A stretch of 64,000 nt of DNA, from positions 1,918,559-1,982,558 of the forward strand of contig NW_023998456.1 of the NCBI RefSeq assembly GCF_014805625.2. Reading direction: 5' to 3'. Under the pieces are notes generated by a model. The model ran no database searches, had not been told where the DNA came from, and saw only the letters and a program-made list of their open reading frames with translations. The DNA comes from Glossina fuscipes. Its lineage: Eukaryota; Arthropoda; Insecta; Diptera; Glossinidae. The translations under genes were made by a program, and so were the position numbers. Each line of letters opens with the position of its first letter. The first letter of the stretch is position 1. Shown piece by piece: positions 11,686-25,200 of this stretch.

Positions 11686-13420
11686 TCGTGCGGTCATTCC
11701 AAGTGCATAGCATGCAGTTTTAAACTTTTTCTCAGGGCTTAAGCTAAGTAGGCAAACATGTGCCCACTTCCATTCGTTCGGGTTCCAACAATAAACGGAA
11801 GGTTGAAGTAACACCAGTTAAATGATTCAGGAGCGCAAGCTGATGATGATGTAAAAATTTTTATATCCGCATCTATTAAAGTACAATAGGAGTTTCAAAG
11901 TATTCGTTGTGATCGCAATATTGGGCGGAGCACGGTCTTCTTCAGGGTTGATCTGTGACCGTTACCTAAAAGTTCAATATTATCTCTCTCTCTCTCTCTT
12001 TCGTATTTTAAGCTTTCTATTCTAATTCCTCGATCGTGTCGACAACAGACGACGAATGGACGTGTGGGCTTCTACTTAGGTAATCTTAAGAACTTGATTA
12101 AATTGTTCCCGAAAATGCAAATAATTCCAAGGTATGCCTGACACATTTATCTGGATGTAACGAATAAAAGGACAAAACTACTGTGCCCGCGGCCGATAGT
12201 AAGTATCGGTAAAATGAGCCTCGTTTTTTTTTTCTTTTTTCTTTTTAAGTTACAAACTATTGTATAAACACACATGCTGACTAACCAATTGATATCTCGT
12301 AGAGTGAAGCGGAGCAATTGCATTCAATATTGAGCTCTCAGCGGGTGTTGAAAACAGGTCACCGAAAAGACCACCTACGCATACGCACAAATACTTATAC
12401 ATACAGGATAACCTTTAGGATCATCAATTAATATTTTAAACAACAACTTGAAATTTCTTCTCTTACAAAAGTGTTAAAATGTCTAATAGTTTTGATGCCC
12501 TTTTCAGTCTTTTGTTTTTCTCTTTTAATTTTCTATTTTTTTTTTTTTATATGTTTTAGTGGCACAATTTTATAATTGATTGTCTCGTTTGTCTCATCGT
12601 TTTTTTTTTTTTTTTTTTTTGTACATTTCAACACGTTTGTCAATTTTTCCTTTCCTATGGGTTTTACAAACTTACAAACTATAGAAGAAAGATAAGACTT
12701 TTTCACTATCTTCCTCGTCTTCATTATCAGACGAGACCAGACAGTAGCTCTGATCTTTGACAACAGCAATGGCCCACCTAAGTTGTTCTTGCTGTTATAT
12801 AAACGAACGGATGAGATATTGGGACAAAGTTTTTTTTTTCAGTTGTTCAGGATATGTTTTATCATCTTTTTCACATATTATCATTTCATGTCAATAAGTT
12901 GTTGAAAGTATCGCACTGTGACGGCTTATTTTAAGTGCACAGGTTACCCATATATAAAAATATAGATAAATAGTTAATAGAGATTAGTTGTTGTAATTGT
13001 TATGTATACTCGTGGCGTCAAAGGATTTTAAATTTGATGAAGTCAACGATTTACGATTTGGTTGAAATGTCTCGTGTAAATCAAAATCTAAATGAAATTT
13101 ATCTAGCGACATAGTTGACAGACAATTCCAGGAACTCGTGAACGAGCGCTCATGCAATCTTTGGGATAAATCGAATTTTAGCATAAAAATATCTCGGTTG
13201 TGGGTGTAAGTTACAAAAATTAATTTATTACCACTTTTAACTACTTTTGTAATATATTCTTGTCTTCGCTGTCTGCACAAATCTTAAATGCCGCTGTTTA
13301 ATAGCTCGCCATAAACTTAAGGACATTTGCATTAAATATCTCATAAAAATGACGATTTGTTAAGGGTAAGCGCAATGTGGTATTTTATTCTTTCTCTCTC
13401 CCTCATCACTATCTCTCTAA

Positions 13421-13421
<1 letters not shown>

Positions 13422-13452
<31 letters not shown>
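13422..13452. repeat. (CT)n microsatellite
   Basis: A run of about fifteen CT units in a longer pyrimidine-rich stretch (13385-13500). Confidence 0.95.
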
Positions 13453-13454
<2 letters not shown>

Positions 13455-14479
13455 GTGGGTCGTTCTGTCTCTCCTTGTCGATTCTCATTTTGTTTCTCTG
13501 TTTTCTTCATTTAATCATTTCAGTCTTCATTAGTTTTAATTTTGTTACGCTGCATAAATAAAACTAATTTTTGTTGTTAAGTCGTAGCGGGCTAGATAGG
13601 CTCGTCTTGTGAATTTATCTAAAGCATTCAGCATATGTAACGAAATGATGAGAAGAGAAACTGTCGAGAGCTTTACAGCACACACTTTCGTCTTTAACTT
13701 TAATATACTGAGTACAAAAAATGAAGCAGTGCCAGTCATTGCCAAACTACATCATTACATAGCCAACAACCCAATAACTTTTTCTTCATATCACAAAAGC
13801 CATGTAGGCAGGTAAAAGGTAATTAAGAGAATAAAATGTGGAGTAGCTTTGCAGCCTCTGTAAGCAGGCGAAGGTGTTTTTATAAATCACTTAATTGCTT
13901 TCGGTTGGGTTTGTTTCTACGCACAAAAAATATATTTTCATAAAATCTAAAGTGAATTAATCAGGCAGCCCCGTTGTAGAGATCGGGGAATAAAAAGTAA
14001 CTGCTTTGGAACCATTTCAAGGACTTTAAAAACGATGTAAAGACCTCACGTGTACGAACCGTGTATGCCACCAACGGAACGTGATAATTTATTTATCTGC
14101 AACTGCTAAGGAAACAAAAAGGAAACTGGTTTTCGACAAGTAAAGCATTAGGCTTTAGTTTACTTAATGGATGAATGAATCTAATGAATCTATGAATGTA
14201 TTTTGCGGATGGAAAGCGCCGGCTAGCGCCAGTCATTCGGAATGGGCTTAATTCTGTTCATTATTTTCCTATCCAAACCATTTAAGCAAAAACACAGCCA
14301 ATAATATCGAAGACGTACTTTTCCGAAGCTGGGAGTATGCAAAAATAAGTCGCTGAACAGTCTAAAGCATTAGTCAATGAAAAATGCGTGGTGGGCTCTG
14401 GAATCTGACCTAATAAACATTTCTGGATACTTTTACTTTACGCAAAAGGCTTTTTATTTTAACGTCACGCCTCCTTTAA

Positions 14480-14499
14480 TGTGTGTGTGTGTGTGTGTG
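14480..14499. repeat. (TG)n microsatellite
   Basis: About ten TG units in otherwise unique intergenic sequence. Confidence 0.9.
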
Positions 14500-17400
14500 C
14501 ATCCATACCTTGTTATTTGGAAGTCGTGTTATATTAAGCGAAAGAAATAATTGAAATCAGACGAGGCTTTCTATGAAAATCAAGCTACGATGGAGACAAG
14601 AAGAAGAATACTTTGTAACGCGTTAGGTAGAGTTTTAGAAGTGAATAAATTCTACATAAACCAGATCTATCCATGTCTTTATAATAACGAGTAAAACGAC
14701 TATCGTCATTAAATACCCTACTTCGCCCTACAATTATTCATGTACCGACTGCTTGACGTCAAAAAAAGTTGTCGTATGTGACGCTTTTGAAGAAGTGGTC
14801 CGATCGGAAGCGTTTTCAACAGAGTTCGTTCTTGGGTCACGGCACGTGCGTGCACCCAATTTCACTAAAATATCTCGAAATTTGCGGCCTGCACGTTGAA
14901 TACGTTTGTGTTCTAAAGAAGTATTTTTTGTAATTCTACCAGGACACCTCTATATATTTTCTCTCCGCGCCTTAAAAAGACTTGGTTATGTTTCGTCCTT
15001 ACGGCTTATTATAGCGTAAAAACTCGTGTCGAACAATTTCGACAACCGGTGCACTGTAGTCCGATTTCGATCGCGGGATATAAAGTTTGCACTGTTGATA
15101 GCGTAAAATAAATAAAGTGAGCCAGAGAAGCAGATATCATTTTAATGAACTTATGAAACGAGCAAAAGGTTTTTAATCAAAGAGCTTTTGCCCATTTGCC
15201 ACTCCAACATTGAGTCCATAAGTTATTTTTTGATGAAAACATCAACTCACAGATCATGTTACTCGCATTGATATGAGTGCAAAGAGATTTCAATACAACG
15301 AGCTTCTAACCTAAGGACGTGGCCCACTGTAACAATCTAAAAACAGCTATATTTTGTATTTTTTTTTTTTTTTCCTGAATGATAAAAAAAGATTATAGTA
15401 TATGTATGTATTAACTCAGGCATATATTAAAGTTGAAAAAATATTTTTGGAAAAATATGAAAGAATTGAAACACCGGATTTAGTCAGTTAGTCGTTCGTT
15501 AATAATGTTTAAATTAATTTATCGAAAATTCCTTCGTGTTCCACTAAGGTATGTTATTCTCAAAGCCTTAGGAAAAATGAATGAAAAAATGAAAATTTCT
15601 CAAGTTATGCTACTTTTCGTTGTAGAAAATTGTCTTCCGAGCAAATCGCATTTAAGGATTCGAATGTGCGCGATATTGCTATACAATTATGTTCGGGAAG
15701 TTAGAGTTTTGCCCTCTCTATAGTTACCTCTTCTTGAATATTTAAGGTAAAAAGAGCCATTAATTTTCATAAGAGGTTTACAGTGATTTTACTCCCTTCC
15801 ACCTATATCGTATTTTTATTGCTCGTAGACTTGGAAGACAGTGTTAAATTTTTTTATAGATTAAAAAATCATTTTAGATCGTTAACTGTGTCGACCTTGT
15901 TGGAAAATGCGCATCTAAAATGCATCGCAAAATTTTGGCGATGACACAATTAACTGTTTAATGAGACAGAGAGATTCGTATCATACGGGTCGTCGTATGA
16001 GAAAGTGTTCGCATTTACAAAAGTATCTTTATTTACTAGTTTAATGTAAGTTGTTTGCTTAATAGAATTCCAATTTCGTTGTTTAATCAAAACAATATTT
16101 TTTTTATAAAATGTAATGTATATTTTCGGACAAAGGTATTCAGATATGATCTCATGTTTGTTTGTGTCTCAGTCATACCCATTTGTTTGGCAAACGCCAA
16201 AAAATGTCTCAGATCGATTAGATCAAGCGGTAGGACTTCTCCTAATTATAAACATGAATAAATTGTAAAACTCAATAGAAAAAGCTAAGATGAACAAAAT
16301 GCACAAAATGCTTTTGCACTTGCATGCTTATGAGGAGAACGAGACCAAATCGTATACACTTTTAAAATTTACAAATTGTTGAATATAGCATCATCAGCGT
16401 TTTTGATGGAGAAGCGGTGGGGCAAGGGGTGAGGGGAGCCCTAAATTAGCAATAATAATTTTAACAGCAACATCAACAACAGCAACAAGAATAAAATTAC
16501 TAGCAATAACAATAGAGTAATAAAAGAAATTACGATGTCAGCAAACGTGTTGAAATAACAAAACGAAAAAAAATAAAAAAAAATTCAATTGTTGTGGCGG
16601 CTAACATCAAAGAGCATCAAGAAAATATGGTGCAAATGAACCGACAGCATGAAAAAATATCAGCAAAAGCAAGAAAATCTCTTTAGAATAAAAAAGTAAA
16701 AAACAAAATAAAACACGTAAGCTTCAAAATATCGACTAAGAATGCAAAACAGACCGTAAGCGGCCGTCAAGAGTGGAAGACCACCCCTCCGAGTAGAAAG
16801 AAGAATATTAAGCAAAAGAGGCAAACAAATGACCAATGACGGTTTCAGTCAAAAGCGCGCGCTAAATAAAGAGGAAAAAAAAAGGCACACACATACATAC
16901 ATATAAATGGAACCGCTATTTGAATTTGTCAAGCTTGCAACGTGCTCACGTGCAATAGACAGCAAACATGAGTCATAAGTACCTGTCGAAAAAAAAAATA
17001 AAATAAATATTATATATCTATATATATATGTAGTTGTAAATAAATAAATAAATAAAGAATGCAATAGAATCAAAACTTTGAACAAGCCTAAGAATGACAA
17101 GGCGATGGAGAAGGGGACGGCAAGCGAGGGCCAAGTTTTTTTTGTTATACAAAATGGTCAATGCAGAATTGACCACTGGCAGATAATCATCGCAATAACT
17201 ACAGCCAGTGCACACAGATGCACCAATTTAACCAACAAGAACAAGAACAACAAAAACAAGATCAGCATAAGCGAAGAAGACGAAAAAGACGAAGGAAAGA
17301 AAAAACAAACGTAACGTGCTTTATTATGGTGGAAATCTTTAAACAACCGTAAAATGATCAAAGTCAGTTCGCGCGCTTTCCCTAAGAAGAAAAAATACAA

Positions 17401-17751
17401 GAGAGAGAAAAAAGACGAAAACGGGCTTTGATCAAATTGTCTACACACAACGGCAGGCTTATGAACATAGGCTGAATTAATCGATTGGGGAAGAAAAAGT
17501 GCCGGAGAGAGACGCTGACGCTCATCATCAATGCCGACACTTTGGCTGCTTAGCCAAGCTATGCGGATTATTTGCCCGACAGACATTTGGTCTGCTTCGC
17601 ATACTAACCAACGACCAACCAATCACTCGATTACATTACAAGTGCAACCAACAATCAATTTATGTTTATTTGCTTGATCAAAGAGAAGCTTACTTTTCTT
17701 CTAAAAGACTTTTTTTTCACATTTTACAGCTTTTTCTTCACGTGTACGAAG

Positions 17752-17753
<2 letters not shown>

Positions 17754-17782
<29 letters not shown>

Positions 17783-17784
17783 CT
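17754..17784. repeat. (AT)n microsatellite abutting the assembly gap
   Basis: An AT run that ends directly at the run of N bases. The assembly probably broke in this repeat, so its true length is unknown. Confidence 0.9.
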
Positions 17785-18184
17785 NNNNNNNNNNNNNNNN
17801 NNNNNNNNNNNNNNNNNNNNNNNNNNNNNNNNNNNNNNNNNNNNNNNNNNNNNNNNNNNNNNNNNNNNNNNNNNNNNNNNNNNNNNNNNNNNNNNNNNNN
17901 NNNNNNNNNNNNNNNNNNNNNNNNNNNNNNNNNNNNNNNNNNNNNNNNNNNNNNNNNNNNNNNNNNNNNNNNNNNNNNNNNNNNNNNNNNNNNNNNNNNN
18001 NNNNNNNNNNNNNNNNNNNNNNNNNNNNNNNNNNNNNNNNNNNNNNNNNNNNNNNNNNNNNNNNNNNNNNNNNNNNNNNNNNNNNNNNNNNNNNNNNNNN
18101 NNNNNNNNNNNNNNNNNNNNNNNNNNNNNNNNNNNNNNNNNNNNNNNNNNNNNNNNNNNNNNNNNNNNNNNNNNNNNNNNNNNN
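17785..18184. other. assembly gap, 400 N
   Basis: Exactly 400 N bases. The round length suggests a scaffold gap. Open frames that appear to span it have no meaning. Confidence 0.99.
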
Positions 18185-21100
18185 TAGAACTTGTATGAAG
18201 ACCTTTGCTTGCCAAGCTTCCTAACAAGTCATCAATATTGTGTTCACTCAATAAGCAATAATAAATTTTTTTCGCCGTCATTTAAGCAAGTTTTGCAAAG
18301 ATGGCGTTTAACCAACCATCCCTAAGCTAATTTAACATTATAGCCAACAAACATATATGTACGACTGTGACACCCCTTAAAAGGAAAAAAAAAGAAAAAC
18401 AAATCGTACAAAAACTACTGCGTCTAAGGCATCTCCATTTATGTGAACTAACACTGTCATGAATTTCCACGTTAACCTACATTTTGCCATCGCATCACAT
18501 TTGCGATTTCATTGCTACGCTGACATCTTCCATAGTGTGCAGAGAGACTGCAATGCCGAGTGTCATGTAAAAGAGGAAATCCTTTGTTACAAAAGTTTCA
18601 TAATTCATACATTTTCTTAAATTTCGTATATATGGATACGTATGTATGTATGTATGTAAGCCTTCATGCGTTAGTGCATGTGAGTCTGAGCTTGTATGAG
18701 TACTTGTAGTCCAAAAACATTCACATACGTGAGTTTTATTCACAAGCACGAGAAAAAAATCGAAGAAAACTATATGGACTTTAGGTTTTATTTGATAGGC
18801 GCATAAATTAGCGTGAAGCGTGCAAAAATTGTTGCTGACAAAAAGAAGGGTCGTCCGGAAATTATCTTGCTTTCTTTCTCCTTCTGCCAGCATAATTGCT
18901 GTCTGCTCGAGTTTTTCCTTATCCTTCTCTCCTTTTTTTTTTCCTCTCCGTCAGCCAGCATTGAATGAAACGATTTCGCTTCTTTCTCAATTCATTTTTG
19001 ATTTCTATTATTGTTGTTGCTTTCGGAATATATATGTATATATATATTTGACACTTTTTTCTATCATTCTATCATCATTCTTTTTTTTCTTTTTTTTGTT
19101 TTTGTTTTTATTTTGATAATCTATAGCTCGGTATGTAGATGCAGCTGTGTCTTGGCAGTACATGTGCGCTACCCTGTGTGCATTTTTGATTAAACATACA
19201 CACATGTATATCCATTGTAGTCACAGTAGTCGATAGTTCCGATTTAAGCTTAACTGCTTTGCAGCTTGCTTAACAGGAAGATGAATGACTCGATGATTTA
19301 ATGGTGCGGCTGGCTGACGGTTTCACGTACACATTCGCATTGAGAACGCTACGCTTATTTTGATTTGCTCGGTGAATGTTTGCTTTACTTGTTTATAAAC
19401 GCTTGGTGTAGCAAACAAAAGTTGAGTTTTGCAACAGGAGCAAAAAAAAAACCAGAAAACGAATGAATTTTATTTATTTATTTATTTATTTATTTTTTTC
19501 CAAAGGGATGGAAACAACTTGCTATGTATGATTTGAAGGAAGGAGAAAGGAAAAAATTCAAAAAATTTCAAGCTTAACTGAACTTGAGACTCAGGGAGAT
19601 CTGCTGCATGAAGCCGTAATATTTTTCATTTATAGCGTGTTTCGCCGTCGAGTAGCGTCAAATCGCTTTACGTAAGCGCGCAAAGCGTAGTTCTACACAC
19701 TTTTCCAATAATTTTTAGAGCAAATAATTGGGTCAATGTTACAATTAAAGGTTTGCGGATCTTCACTAAAATGCAGCACTCATTGGTGGGGAGTGTCAGT
19801 TCATTCAATCAGTTCTGAATAATAAGCAGAAAGAGCAGAAACTCCTACATTCATTTTATTCATTCGGTTCATACTCGCTTGTGGGAACATTAATCTTTTA
19901 GGATTTCTCTGAGCTGAATCATGCGAAAGCAGTCGTTTGGTTCGTTTTGAGAGGAACAGCTTATGACACGTTTAGTTTGGGAAGGATTTTAAACGTCTAT
20001 CCGCTCAAGACAATGTAAGAAACTTACAGTCGTCCACGCAGAGCCGCATACGCATCACATTTTTATGTGGCTCTTCTATCACAATTGTAGTGGAAATGTT
20101 TAAAGGAAAATTGCACACATTTCTTTAACTGTCGTCTCGCTAAGTGCATTAATTTTTCTTTTCATTAGGATGGTTATGAAGACACGGACAGTGCGACATA
20201 ATGAAATAGTCTTAAAGTTCCCTGACATTATCTTTTTTTGTATATTTTTTCTTAGCTTATGTTTTGGGTTTTCTTTGGTACGTGCGAAACAAGGAAGAGA
20301 TTACATTCCTAAAAAACACTGGACAAGAGGACAAGAAGTAAACTTTGCCACTGTGTAATGTTGTATGGGCGGCGCCGATTTTTCTATTTTCAGAATGAAA
20401 ATGAAAATTTATATGGTGTACGTGTGTTATGAGCACCAAGGAAAAAAGAGATATTCACAGTTTTTTCGCATAGTCGTTTTGGGCATCGTAGACGTGTCTT
20501 TCGACCGATTTAGCTCATTTGAAAATTCTTTTACAAATTTTTATATGATATCTGCATATTTGCGATTGGGTGAATGTTTAGCACAGACACAACGGTTGGA
20601 GGAAGAGAGGAGAGAGGAACATGCTTAGGCGCATTCCAAATTTGAAACCTGCCAAGAATTTTTACACTTTATGGTCAGTTTGAAACTTGCCTCAAAATGG
20701 TTTTGGAAAAAATGAACTTTGTATTCACCACAATATGTTGAAGATGTAGTCAACTTTTCCAATTTTTGTACATTTTGTACTCCAGCATCACTCATAGGCT
20801 ATACCAAACGGAAAACCAGCTTTTTACCACTTCTTCCCTTCGATCGCTTTGACCCACTTTTCATACTAATGCGTGCAAGTAGTTCTAGTGTGTCTGCGTG
20901 CGTCCAGTGTGTGTAAAATTTAAAGTCGATAGCTTCATTTTTGCTCCCAAGAGAATGTTTGCAACAAACGTTGCACAGGCAGACGGACAGACAGACGTGC
21001 TTAAACCGATTTAGAATTTGATAGAGATCAAGATTGTAGAGTTTCTAGGGCTTCCTTCTGGACGTTGCACACATTTTGGCAATATAAATATTAATTTATT

Positions 21101-21430
21101 GATGTATTGATTTATTGATTTTACATTGCTAACTACTAAGTATACTTATCTGCTAACGTTGCGAATGAGATTCGCAAAAATTAATAGAGGAAACTACATT
21201 GTAATTAAGGCAGATATGACAAGTTCAGCCGGCTTTAATACTAATGTTTTGCATAAGGACAATATTTAAAGTTTGGATCATCGACTCAATATATTTTTTT
21301 TAAGTGCATTGTGCGAACAAAAGAACGGATCCAAGGTGTTGTAATTTTCGTTTACAATTGCACATAAACCACGAAAGGGATTGTGCAGAAGGTAATTAGT
21401 AGGACAGTACGCTAGACGCAAAGAACGTAG
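18185..21430. other. intergenic DNA without recognised genes
   Basis: I see no host exon. The segment holds poly-T and TA-rich tracts near 18.9-19.1 kb and a TTTA run near 19470-19490. A copy of a dispersed repeat family at about 20.4-21.1 kb is listed separately. Confidence 0.5.
20400..21090. repeat. dispersed repeat family D, copy 1 (diverged)
   Basis: Several short blocks are shared, in the same order, with copies at 42.5-42.85 kb and 63.5-63.86 kb. They include GTGTTATGAGCACCAA, GACCGATTTAGCTCATTT, GATATCTGCATATTTGCGAT, and later CAGACGGACAGACAGACG followed by CTTCCTTCTGG. The CAGACGGACAGAC block and a following TATATACTTT-type block are common in dispersed repeats of flies. This copy appears split by extra sequence between about 20600 and 20940. 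I cannot assign a transposon superfamily. Confidence 0.45.
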
Positions 21431-21433
21431 TGT

Positions 21434-22290
21434 CTAAGAACGCTGGAAACATGATCCAAAGATATCCAATATTTCGCTTTTTTTCCGAAGTGGCAGCAAA
21501 TTAATAACCTTCAATCCATACTCATGCGGGGACGCGCCAATGACGGATCCCAAACCAACGCACAAAGTGCACAACGCAAAAAGTAGAAATTGAGGTTGGG
21601 CGGATTCAATAAGTTCCACGTCATGTCCGTAGTTTGGTTTCTATGCCACACCCGAATATTCTGGGATAAGTCCAAGTCACAAGGAGCTTTTCGCAATGGG
21701 CGGATGATCAAACTTTTTAGGCTTGCCCAGAAGAGATTTAACTTTATTAACAGATGTTTTCATTGTCATTAAAACACGATACACTCTTCAAAAGGTAATT
21801 ATCAGTTACGTACGAAGCCCCAGCAAGTTTATCCGCGTCAATGATAATTTCCTTTACTGCATTAAATCCATGGGCCTGCCGTCAATTTCCGATCAGATGA
21901 ACAAATTATTCAAACCTCCCTGGAGAAAAAGCATCTCAGTCAACCCATTGAAATAATGGTAGGTTCTTACGTCATCTGCCAACATTAGAACTCAAAAATT
22001 CTGAATATTACTAGGTAGACCGTTTATAAATAGAGAAGCACAAGAATTAAAAAGCACTCTTTGAGAACGACTCTTAAGTAACCATGAAACCGCGTTATCA
22101 GCAAAGCTGAGGCATTTTCCCTTAAAGATCAATAAATTGCGATCTACGCTTTCGAATACTTTCGCAAAATGAATGCGAATTAGATCAGTCTGCTTATGCT
22201 CCTCGAACGCTTTGAAAACGTCACCTGTAAGCACCAACATGTTCGTAGCTGCGAATCTTCCTTTCGTAAAACAATATTGGCTCCTCATCC
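21434..22290 (-). pseudogene. decayed non-LTR retrotransposon reverse transcriptase (Jockey/I-like)
   Basis: Read on the minus strand, this is the C-terminal half of a LINE ORF2 broken by stops and frameshifts. In order it shows FTKGRFAATNMLVLTGDVF, then TDLIRIHFAKVFESVDRNLL (the TDFSKAFDSVNH region), and QRVLFNSCASLFINGLPS. Next come VNKVKSLLGKPKKFDHPPIA, IPEYSGVA*KPNYGHDVELI (the LVRPILEYG...W.P motif) and ESAQPQFLLFALCTL, ending near GLKVINLLPL. At least two in-frame stops (TGA, TAG) lie between these blocks. The 5' end of the element is not recognisable, as expected for a truncated insertion. Clade placement is from memory of motif wording; reverse transcriptase identity is firmer. Confidence 0.75.
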
Positions 22291-25200
22291 TTCAAGGAAA
22301 GGTGTAAAAAATAGCTTGTCTTTATTCCTCACTTTGACCAGCTACGAATTCGCGTACAATAATTGCATACAAAAAGATATCCAAATATATATTATACTGC
22401 GGTCTTACTCAAACTTTGCAGGGAGCGAATGATCAAATTTCAAACAGACCGAAACAAGGATCAAACTGTAACGCTCCTCCAATTTCTGCTTAAATGGTAT
22501 AAAAACTTGAAAGCTTTATTTATCCTGGAGCGGCTTAGTACCATTGCTGATAATGGTTTTGCTATGAAAATCGTCAGTGGTTGCTTGTGAGCGGATCAAC
22601 CATATTAGTGACAGGGGTTTTAGGGAGCACCGATCATATCAGATTTCAAGCTAATATGTACTACGAACGATGTTAGGTAATTATCTAAGCATTACGAGTG
22701 CCGCTGTGTGCTGATCATGACTCTTTGTAAAATCAGTTTTTGGCCACTAACGGAGGATGCGAACTTTCAATTTTTTATTTTAATATTTGCGTTCGCAAAT
22801 ATTGCAACGGTAAAGAAAAGGGGCGCGATCTGATGGAAATACAGAAATATCAAACCAATATATTGCACCGATCAAGATTATAATAATACTTTATAAAGTG
22901 GGATGGCGTAGTTCTCTGGATATTACAAGCAGCAGGACAAATCTAGTATACTCACATCCTTCAGCGGTTTTAGTTATACATAGCTTCTCAAGTCGCTGGT
23001 TTCCAAAACGTGGGATCATTTTAATGTCTCCGGTACTTATTGAAGAAAATGTATTAAGGATACAAGCCTAAAATATAAGAATTAATTAAGGTGTGCGACG
23101 AACCGAACTGTAGGGAAACATTGTAAATGTTGTACTAACAAGAGCTGTCTTTGCTCTGAATTACCAATCAACCAACAGTAGGAGTATATAGTTATGCCGC
23201 CAGCCAACGTGTCAAGCAAGAAAGTTGCGGTCGCAACTCAAAGCAAATCAAGGCTCAAACCAATACATTAGCATTGAAGACGAGTCAGTTAGTCGATCGA
23301 GATAACTTTGATGCCCCCGGGAAATATTTATGCTGTGATTACAGTTCTCTCTCCACTGTAAGCATGCCCGTCACGCGCGCCCTGGTGCCGTTCAATAAGA
23401 GTGCACACGCTTCGCTTCAATTTTCTTTATCAAGTTTTGCGATCGCGAGTATTCCATCAATAGGTGAAACTCAAGCACAGAATGCACGAATGGCGAAAAA
23501 GACAACAAAGAGACACTTAATTAGGCACCAGTTTTCTGGTGCGCACTCTCACGCGTAAATTCACTTTATCCGCATTCTCGGTGTAATGGTAAATATCTTA
23601 ACATATATGCTACAGTTTAATTAAAATTTTTCGAAAATTCAGATCCAACAATTGAAGAGGTTCCACATGATCTACATTTTGGGTAAATATTCTATTTTAC
23701 GCATCTAAATGTATTCAGCTATTTTTAAATTCTTGTTTTAAAATGTTGAACATTTACTTTAAATAATGAAATCACTTACCTCCTGGTGATGTAATTTCCG
23801 CTAAGAGAAAGCAACTGGCTACACGTGATGATAATCCCGTTTAAAGATTAAGACAATTACACTAAGTTAATACCGAGACAATCCAATAACACTTTGATAA
23901 ATATTAGTAAACTTGAGAGCAAGTAAATCTCTTTTTCGGACACAAGCCAGCCATTACGCCAATAAGGATAAAAATATTTAAATCTTTGACATAACATGAC
24001 TTTTTGGCAGAATTGCTTTCTCTTTATAATATTTTTTTTTTTTTTTCTTATTTTGTTTACCACATGTAGGCGTTTACTAGGTTGCAACATCGGATTTACT
24101 GTGTAATCCAAATTAAGTCGGATGAAAATCAAACAAAAAATCCAAAAAAGGAAAAGAGAAAAATATATGTATATGCGTGTGTGACAAGTTATACGTACAA
24201 CCAAAATCAGATCAACGTCAAGTTGCATGATATCTGATGAGTTCATTTCGTTGCTGATGTTTGTTGTTTGTCTCGTCGTAAGAGCAATTGTTGAAATTTT
24301 ATGAAAAAGAAAAAGCAAAAAAGGAAAGAAGATGCTCTCGTAATCGCTTTTAAATATTATTATTTTTGTCGCCTTCCTTCGCAGGCACAACAATTGTATC
24401 CCGCTTTCCTGTTAGTTAGTTAGTTAGTTAGTTATTTAAACCATAACCGAAAATATGCAGCAAGCATTTTTATTTAATCCGTTTGTTTGTCATTTCAAAT
24501 GTTATTTATCCCCACACACCAGGACAATCTTTTGATCTATTGATCTTTTAGGTAAATAAATTTCAAACTTCCAAACCTTTTCACTTTTCAAAAATACTTA
24601 CTCTTTGTCTACGTTAAAATTTTTTAAAACTGGCTTTAGTTAATTCTTTCCTAACTTTTAGTCAAGGCTTTGATTATGCTTAGCTTTATTTCCGATGTGC
24701 TTATGTTTAATTCGTTTGTATTATTGCGTTCCATCGTTAGTTAACTTAAGTTACACCTTTTTTGGTTCTTTCAGTTTTTAAATTTCATCACCATTCTGTT
24801 CAATTAATGGACATTAACTGAAAGTTTATGCACTTCTTCGATTTTCTTTTTCTTCTGTGGACAGATAGATAATTGCATTAGCACAAGAGCCTCCACCCGC
24901 AGAAGACTGAGGTCTTCATTTTTTACATATTCTCAGTCCCTACAGCTATTTAGGCCTATATAAAGGGACAAGTTCTAAATGTCTTCCCACTTAGCTAACT
25001 TAACCCTAATCTGAAGTCGTGTTTTTATAACAAATTACACCAGGATGTGACTCTCCGTCACCTATAAGGATCATGCGAGTGATTCATATGCCATTGTTTC
25101 TCTTTATCGATTAAATACATTTATTTATCCAAAGAAGCTTTAGATGAGTATAAGATATTATACGTTGCTTACTGCCAATTACATAAGAAAAGAAAAACCC

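Larger units (their letters stand above)
8416..17784. other. gene-poor intergenic DNA with microsatellites
   Basis: No convincing exon was found on either strand. The block contains the GA, GAT, CA, TG and CT runs listed separately, a TAAT-rich inverted repeat at 9973-10002, and an imperfect direct repeat at 11530-11685. The longest open frames here (for example 140 codons at 11392-11814 on the minus strand) have no recognisable domain and no coding-like composition. Enhancers of gsb or gol are possible but undemonstrated. Confidence 0.5.

Noticed and set aside
11392..11814. 140-codon open frame on the minus strand
   Set aside because: No known motif, no coding-like composition, and it runs through a local direct repeat; likely chance.
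17499..18281. Long open frames across the gap
   Set aside because: Most of their length is undetermined sequence.
23160..23560. TATA-like sequence followed by a GC-richer 94-codon open frame, considered as a promoter and first exon
   Set aside because: No domain, no clear donor site, and no partner exon downstream; only composition argues for it.
23857..24393. 178-codon open frame on the minus strand
   Set aside because: Ile/Lys/Phe-rich from AT bias, with no motif.
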